Below, piece by piece: positions 60,548 through 64,000 of a DNA stretch of 64,000 nucleotides. Under the pieces are notes generated by a model, which was not told the origin of the DNA, searched no databases, and was given only the letters and a program-made list of their open reading frames with translations. Within the stretch, counting starts at the first letter, position 1, and the number at the start of each line of letters is the position of its first letter. The stretch comes from JAJYVT01 sp035534455. Lineage in GTDB: Bacteria; Actinomycetota; Acidimicrobiia; Acidimicrobiales; RAAP-2. The DNA is taken from positions 1 to 64,000 of the forward strand of contig DATLRV010000022.1 of assembly GCA_035534455.1 (NCBI GenBank), given 5' to 3'. The position numbers and the translations under genes were made by a program.

Positions 60548-61108
60548 ATGCCAGTGCGCCCATTCCAGGTCGAGCCCACCGAGATCAGCGGTCTGAACGT
60601 GATCGAGATGAAGCAGGTTTCCGACGAGCGCGGCACCGTACGGGAGCTCTTCCGATCGAGCGACATGGAGGATGCAGGATTCGCGCTCGCGCGATGGGCG
60701 CAGGTCAACGTGACGGCTTCTCGACAAGGGGTCGTCCGAGGGCTCCACGGCGAGGAGATGACGAAGCTCGTCACGGTGGTGGCGGGCAGCGCCTTGGGCG
60801 CCTATCTCGACGCACGCCGAGGTTCGGAGACCTTCGGCCGCACCGTGACCGTCGATCTGCGGCCGGGACGAGCCGTCCTCCTCGCGCCCGGCATCTGCAA
60901 CGGCTTCCAGGCCACGGCGGATGGTTGGACCGAGTACTTCTACTGCTTCGACCGGGAGTGGCAGCCGGGCATGGAGGGAGTCGCGGTCAACGCCTTCGAT
61001 CCCGCGCTCGGGATCCCCTGGCCGCTTGCGATCGACGGGTCCGATCGGTCCTTGCTCAGCGAGAAAGACGCGGCGCTGCCGATGTTGGCCGACATCGTCA
61101 CCGCGTAG
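60548..61108 (+). CDS. RmlC-like dTDP-sugar 3,5-epimerase / cupin
   Basis: A 186-residue cupin of the RmlC family. It has GVVRGLHGEEMTKLVTVVAG with the catalytic His (about residue 67), DARRGSETFGRTVTVDLRPG, and VLLAPGICNGFQATADGWTEYFYCF. FDPALGIPWPL is the terminal family motif. It would epimerise dTDP-4-keto-6-deoxyglucose in dTDP-rhamnose synthesis, but HGEEMTK differs from the common HYQ-P-Q-K, so a variant sugar is possible. ATG 60548 follows a GAAGGG ribosome site. No rmlA, rmlB or rmlD is adjacent. Confidence 0.8.
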   Translation: MPVRPFQVEPTEISGLNVIEMKQVSDERGTVRELFRSSDMEDAGFALARWAQVNVTASRQGVVRGLHGEEMTKLVTVVAGSALGAYLDARRGSETFGRTVTVDLRPGRAVLLAPGICNGFQATADGWTEYFYCFDREWQPGMEGVAVNAFDPALGIPWPLAIDGSDRSLLSEKDAALPMLADIVTA

Positions 61109-61549
61109 GGCGCGGGAGCTCGCCGCGGTCCGCGCGGGACGCGGCGCCTCTGTGTGCGGGCAGTGGCAGCGCCCCGGGCACCTCGCTCGGTGTCGTGAAC
61201 CAGCCTGGATCGGCTGGCCCGAGGAGGAGGTGCTGATAGGTGGCGGCGGCTGTTGTGAGGGCAAGCCTCCGAGTGTTGTGTCCGGTTGGACGCCGTCGTC
61301 GGGGATCTGCCATCCGTGGGCGTTCATGTGGGCGAGGACGTCGTGCTGGAGCAGCGTCGCGAGGTGCCTGCTCTCGCCGGCGAAGGACCGTGCGGGGTCG
61401 CAGGCCGTGATGCTCCCAGGCATTGTCGGCGCAGGCGTCGCGTGCGGCCACGTCCGCTCGCACCCCCGCCACCGAGAGCGCTCCGCTTGTCAGGTCCCGT
61501 ACGCCCCCGCGCGCATGGTGGCGATCGGCGCGTCGTGTCGGCGTATCGT
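61109..61549. other. 441-bp gene-poor region, possible gene remnant on minus strand
   Basis: On the minus strand about 61160-61423 reads SFAGESRHLATLLQHDVLAH and QIPDDGVQPDTTLGG with a protein-like but unrecognised composition, then loses sense. It may be the end of a decayed gene. I see no complete gene, hairpin or known RNA here. Confidence 0.3.
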
Positions 61550-63505
61550 CTAGCGCGACGGGGGTCGCCCGCGCTCGTGCGCGGAGGCGCGGTCTCTGTT
61601 TGCCCCGGTCGCGCCCTTGCCTGTCGCACCCTTGCCGCCCGCGCCGTTCCCGCCCGTGGACTTGGAGCCCGTCGACGGGGGCGGCGACTCGAGCGCGTGG
61701 ACGAGGAGCGATGCGTAGAACTGCGCACCCTGCGGGTCGAGGTGGACCCCGTCGGGATAGAAGTACTGCGGCGTGGAGGCGGAGATGTCGTACCAGTCGA
61801 CCATCGTGGTGTCGGGGTAGGTGCGCGCGACGGTCGCAATGTTCTGGTTCACCGCCTCCTCCCAGGGGCGAGTCTCGCGGGTGTTCACGAGCACGATGTG
61901 GCGCATCGGTCCGAGGGAACGCAGCAGCGCCTCGAGCTGTGTGGCGCTGTAGTACCCGTTCGTGCCGAGCTCCAAGATGAGCTCGTTGCCCACGTCACCT
62001 TGCGACTCGAGCTGCGGCACCTCCGACTGGATCTGGTAGAGCTGCTGTCCCACCTGGGCGTCGATCTTCGCGTTGGGCAGGAGCTGCTGGATGTAGGGCG
62101 CGGCGTCGACCATGATCGAGTCGCCGATCACCGTCACTCCTGTCCCCGCCGGGAGCGTCGTCGTCGTGGTCGTGGCCGTCCCCTGACCGGGAGGGTCGTG
62201 GGGGAGCGTGTCGGTCGTCGCAGGCTGGACGTAGTGGCGACGAGGCAGGATTGTGCCCGACGCCTCCGGGACCCGAGGCGCTCCCGTGATCACGCCTGAG
62301 AGCCCGAGTGCGCAGATCAGGCCTGCGACGAGCACCGCACCGGTCGCCGCCCAGCCCTGGGTCCCGGGGACGAGTCCGCCCCACTCCTTGGCGCGCCACC
62401 TGTCCCGGAGCGCATGCCAATGACGCCCGAGCGCACCGTGGCGGACGGGCTGCTCGACGAACCGCCACGACAGTGCCGCTGCGCCGACGATGCCGGCCAC
62501 CTGGAGGGCGTCACGCAGCAGGTTCTCCTTGGACCCTTGGGGAGTGGTCAGGACGATGACCGGCAGCGACCACAGGTAGATGCCGTAGGAACGCTCGCCG
62601 ATCCAACGCAACGGACCGACCCCGAGGACGCGGGCGACCCTGGCACCGGGGTGGATGCACACGGCGATGAGGACGGCGCTGAGCACGGACAACAGCGCCA
62701 TCCCGCCCCGGTACACGAAGGGGTCGTACTGGCTGGTCTGCCAGTAGAGGACGACGATGCCGACGAGTGCCACTCCTCCGGTGACCTCGAGGAGGGTGCG
62801 AGCCCTCGCGGTGATCGGCGCGAACCGCTGGCTGCGCGGCCATACGAGCGCGAGCGCGGCGCCGACGAGCAGTTCGAAGGCCCGCGTGTCGGTGCCGTCG
62901 TACACGCGCGTCGGGTCGGCGTACGGCGAGAAGAGGAGCGCCATGTCGATGGCGGAGCCCGCCGCCAGCACGAGGCAGCCCACCACGAGCGCCCGGCGGT
63001 CGCGCACCCAGCGCAGGGCGGCGAGGACGGCGAACGGCCAGAACAGGTAGAACTGCTCTTCGATCGCCAGTGACCATAGGTGGCCGAGGGGGGAGGGGGG
63101 GCCGTATTCGGCGAAGTACGAGACGTGGTGGAAGATGTACCACCAGTTGCTGTAGTAGAAGACCGCCGGCAGGACGTCCCCGCGGAGCGCGGGGAGCTGC
63201 GACCGGTCGAGCAGGGTCGCCCAGGCCACGGTTACGAGCAGCACCACGAACAGCGCGGGGAGCAGCCTGCGGGCCCGTCGCACCCAGAACTGCCCGAAGG
63301 ACTGTGCCCCGCGCTTGCGGATTGCGGCGACCAACAGGTCGGTGATCAGGTAGCCCGAGAGCACGAAGAAGACCCCGACTCCGAGGAGGCCCCCGCTCGC
63401 CCAACCGAGGCCGAGGTGATAGGCGACGACTCCCAGGACGGCGACCGCGCGGATGCCGTCCAAGCCTGCGTTGTAGGGGCTCGATCCTTCGACTGGCCGC
63501 GGCAT
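61550..63505 (-). CDS. acyltransferase-3 (OafA/YrhL-type) with C-terminal SGNH domain
   Basis: A 651-residue membrane O-acyltransferase. The N-terminal acyltransferase-3 domain (about 1-365) has about ten membrane segments, the conserved LDGIRAVAVLGVVAYHLG (His essential in the family), FFVLSGYLIT, FWVRRARRLLPALFVVL and LGHLWSLAIEEQFYLFWP. After a Thr-rich linker, a periplasm-side SGNH-hydrolase-like domain (about 450-620) has VTVIGDSIMVDAAP (Ser), ELGTNGYY (Asn) and YPDGVHLDPQGAQ (Asp-His). Such fusions acetylate wall or exopolysaccharide sugars. The last 30 residues are a Gly/Ala/Lys tail. ATG 63505. Confidence 0.93.
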   Translation of the reverse strand: MPRPVEGSSPYNAGLDGIRAVAVLGVVAYHLGLGWASGGLLGVGVFFVLSGYLITDLLVAAIRKRGAQSFGQFWVRRARRLLPALFVVLLVTVAWATLLDRSQLPALRGDVLPAVFYYSNWWYIFHHVSYFAEYGPPSPLGHLWSLAIEEQFYLFWPFAVLAALRWVRDRRALVVGCLVLAAGSAIDMALLFSPYADPTRVYDGTDTRAFELLVGAALALVWPRSQRFAPITARARTLLEVTGGVALVGIVVLYWQTSQYDPFVYRGGMALLSVLSAVLIAVCIHPGARVARVLGVGPLRWIGERSYGIYLWSLPVIVLTTPQGSKENLLRDALQVAGIVGAAALSWRFVEQPVRHGALGRHWHALRDRWRAKEWGGLVPGTQGWAATGAVLVAGLICALGLSGVITGAPRVPEASGTILPRRHYVQPATTDTLPHDPPGQGTATTTTTTLPAGTGVTVIGDSIMVDAAPYIQQLLPNAKIDAQVGQQLYQIQSEVPQLESQGDVGNELILELGTNGYYSATQLEALLRSLGPMRHIVLVNTRETRPWEEAVNQNIATVARTYPDTTMVDWYDISASTPQYFYPDGVHLDPQGAQFYASLLVHALESPPPSTGSKSTGGNGAGGKGATGKGATGANRDRASAHERGRPPSR

Positions 63506-63785
63506 CTGCTACCGGAGTTCCTCGTCCCTCCCGCGCGTCCGGTGACGCGAGGCGCGATTTTCGCGCGCCCTCCGATGGTGACAGGCATTGCGCGACAAGT
63601 CGAGGCACGAACTCGAATTGCGCGCGACCGGCGCTCGGGTCGACGTCGGTGAAGCCCGCGCGGTGCATCGCAGCCGGACGCGTGTGCGGTCCTGGTCACC
63701 GTGCCGTTGCACGCCCGTGGGTTGCCGGACGACGCGGGGGTGAGCGCCCCTGGGCGTAACCTCCCCACCGTGGTGACCCGGCGAC

Positions 63786-64000
63786 GTGGATGATCCGGCC
63801 CGACCGGAGTTGCAATTCCGGACGTACCGGTGGTTCGATCCCTCGCTCGTCGCCATCGCCCTGTTGGCGCTCGCCTCGGGGTTCGGGCAGTTCGGTGCGG
63901 TGGCGGCCCTCGGGGACGTGGCAAAGACGTTCGGCCACGAGATCAGTGGCGCCACCTTCGCCGACGAGGCCGGACTGTCGGGTACCGTGCTCGGCGTCGG
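63786..64000 (+). CDS. MFS transporter, N-terminal part (cut by window end)
   Basis: The frame is open from GTG 63786 to the window end, 71 residues. After a charged start (DDPARPELQFRTYRWFDPSL) it has the first membrane segment LVAIALLALASGFGQFGAVAAL. An exposed helix (GDVAKTFGHEISG) and GLSGTVLGV follow, the opening of TM2 in a group of actinobacterial MFS proteins. An in-frame TGA at 63774 rules out earlier starts. A TAACCT element at 63757-63762 lies 7 nt before a GTG at 63770 that opens only a 7-codon ORF. Confidence 0.6.
   Translation, partial: MDDPARPELQFRTYRWFDPSLVAIALLALASGFGQFGAVAALGDVAKTFGHEISGATFADEAGLSGTVLGV

Overview
The window is a chromosomal segment of a high-GC (roughly 70% or more by eye) Gram-positive bacterium. 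Several genes point to an actinobacterium: a fused PafB-PafC WYL regulator, a one-polypeptide KGD-type 2-oxoglutarate decarboxylase/dehydrogenase, an F420-pathway CofC guanylyltransferase, and many genes that seem to be transcribed without a leader from a TANNNT -10 element 6-12 nt before the start codon. The type IV pilus motor, BTAD-LysM protein and membrane Mur-ligase suggest a deep branch such as Acidimicrobiia. The class is inferred, not proven.

Layout. 1-473: 3' end of an IS1380-type transposase. 473-6654: prepilin peptidase divergent from pilB-pilT-pilC (type IV pilus motor). 6805-9449: flippase-like membrane protein, small lipoprotein, CtaG-like protein. 9479-11428: PafBC regulator. 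11440-15724: a MobF relaxase and a VirD4/TraG-like ATPase facing each other, then a gene for a protein made only of Lys/Arg/Ala/Thr repeats (histone-H1-like), closed by a strong two-part hairpin. 15754-18805: cofC, gpsA and an adenylate cyclase. 18913-21609: GH38 mannosidase. 21729-24100: rpiB, rnhB, DMT transporter. 24385-28518: a broken GNAT gene, two methyltransferases, an ArsB-like permease and a hydrolase. 28613-35583: kgd, a striking NYN-nuclease/basic-repeat/S1 protein, a FabZ-like dehydratase and exonuclease III. 35591-40421: ThDP enzyme, FAD oxidase and a UvrD-like helicase that seems to lack its 2B domain, in a four-base-overlap operon. 40775-44262: hydrolase, membrane-anchored MurF-like ligase and Ddl. 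44293-48890: LysM-BTAD membrane protein, an anchored low-complexity protein and an HTH protein. 49049-52709: small conserved proteins, a CHAP hydrolase, a lipoprotein and an IMPase. 52804: tRNA-Val. 53127-54688: ECF sigma/anti-sigma pair. 55040-58776: deacetylase, malate synthase G and a GlcG-like protein. 59209-64000: desaturase, RmlC-like epimerase, acyltransferase-3/SGNH protein and the start of an MFS transporter.

Genes are packed tightly: GTGA or ATGA overlaps are the rule inside operons. The pilus genes form one machine. Gene neighbourhood suggests links for three other groups: cell-envelope ligation (hydrolase/MurF-like/Ddl), glyoxylate use (deacetylase/GlcB/GlcG) and regulation by ECF or HTH proteins paired with membrane partners. 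The best candidates for undescribed biology are the NYN-(AKKA)n-S1 protein, the H1-like protein beside conjugation genes, the Mur ligase with a membrane N-terminus, the LysM-BTAD three-gene set, and short upstream ORFs that look leaderless.
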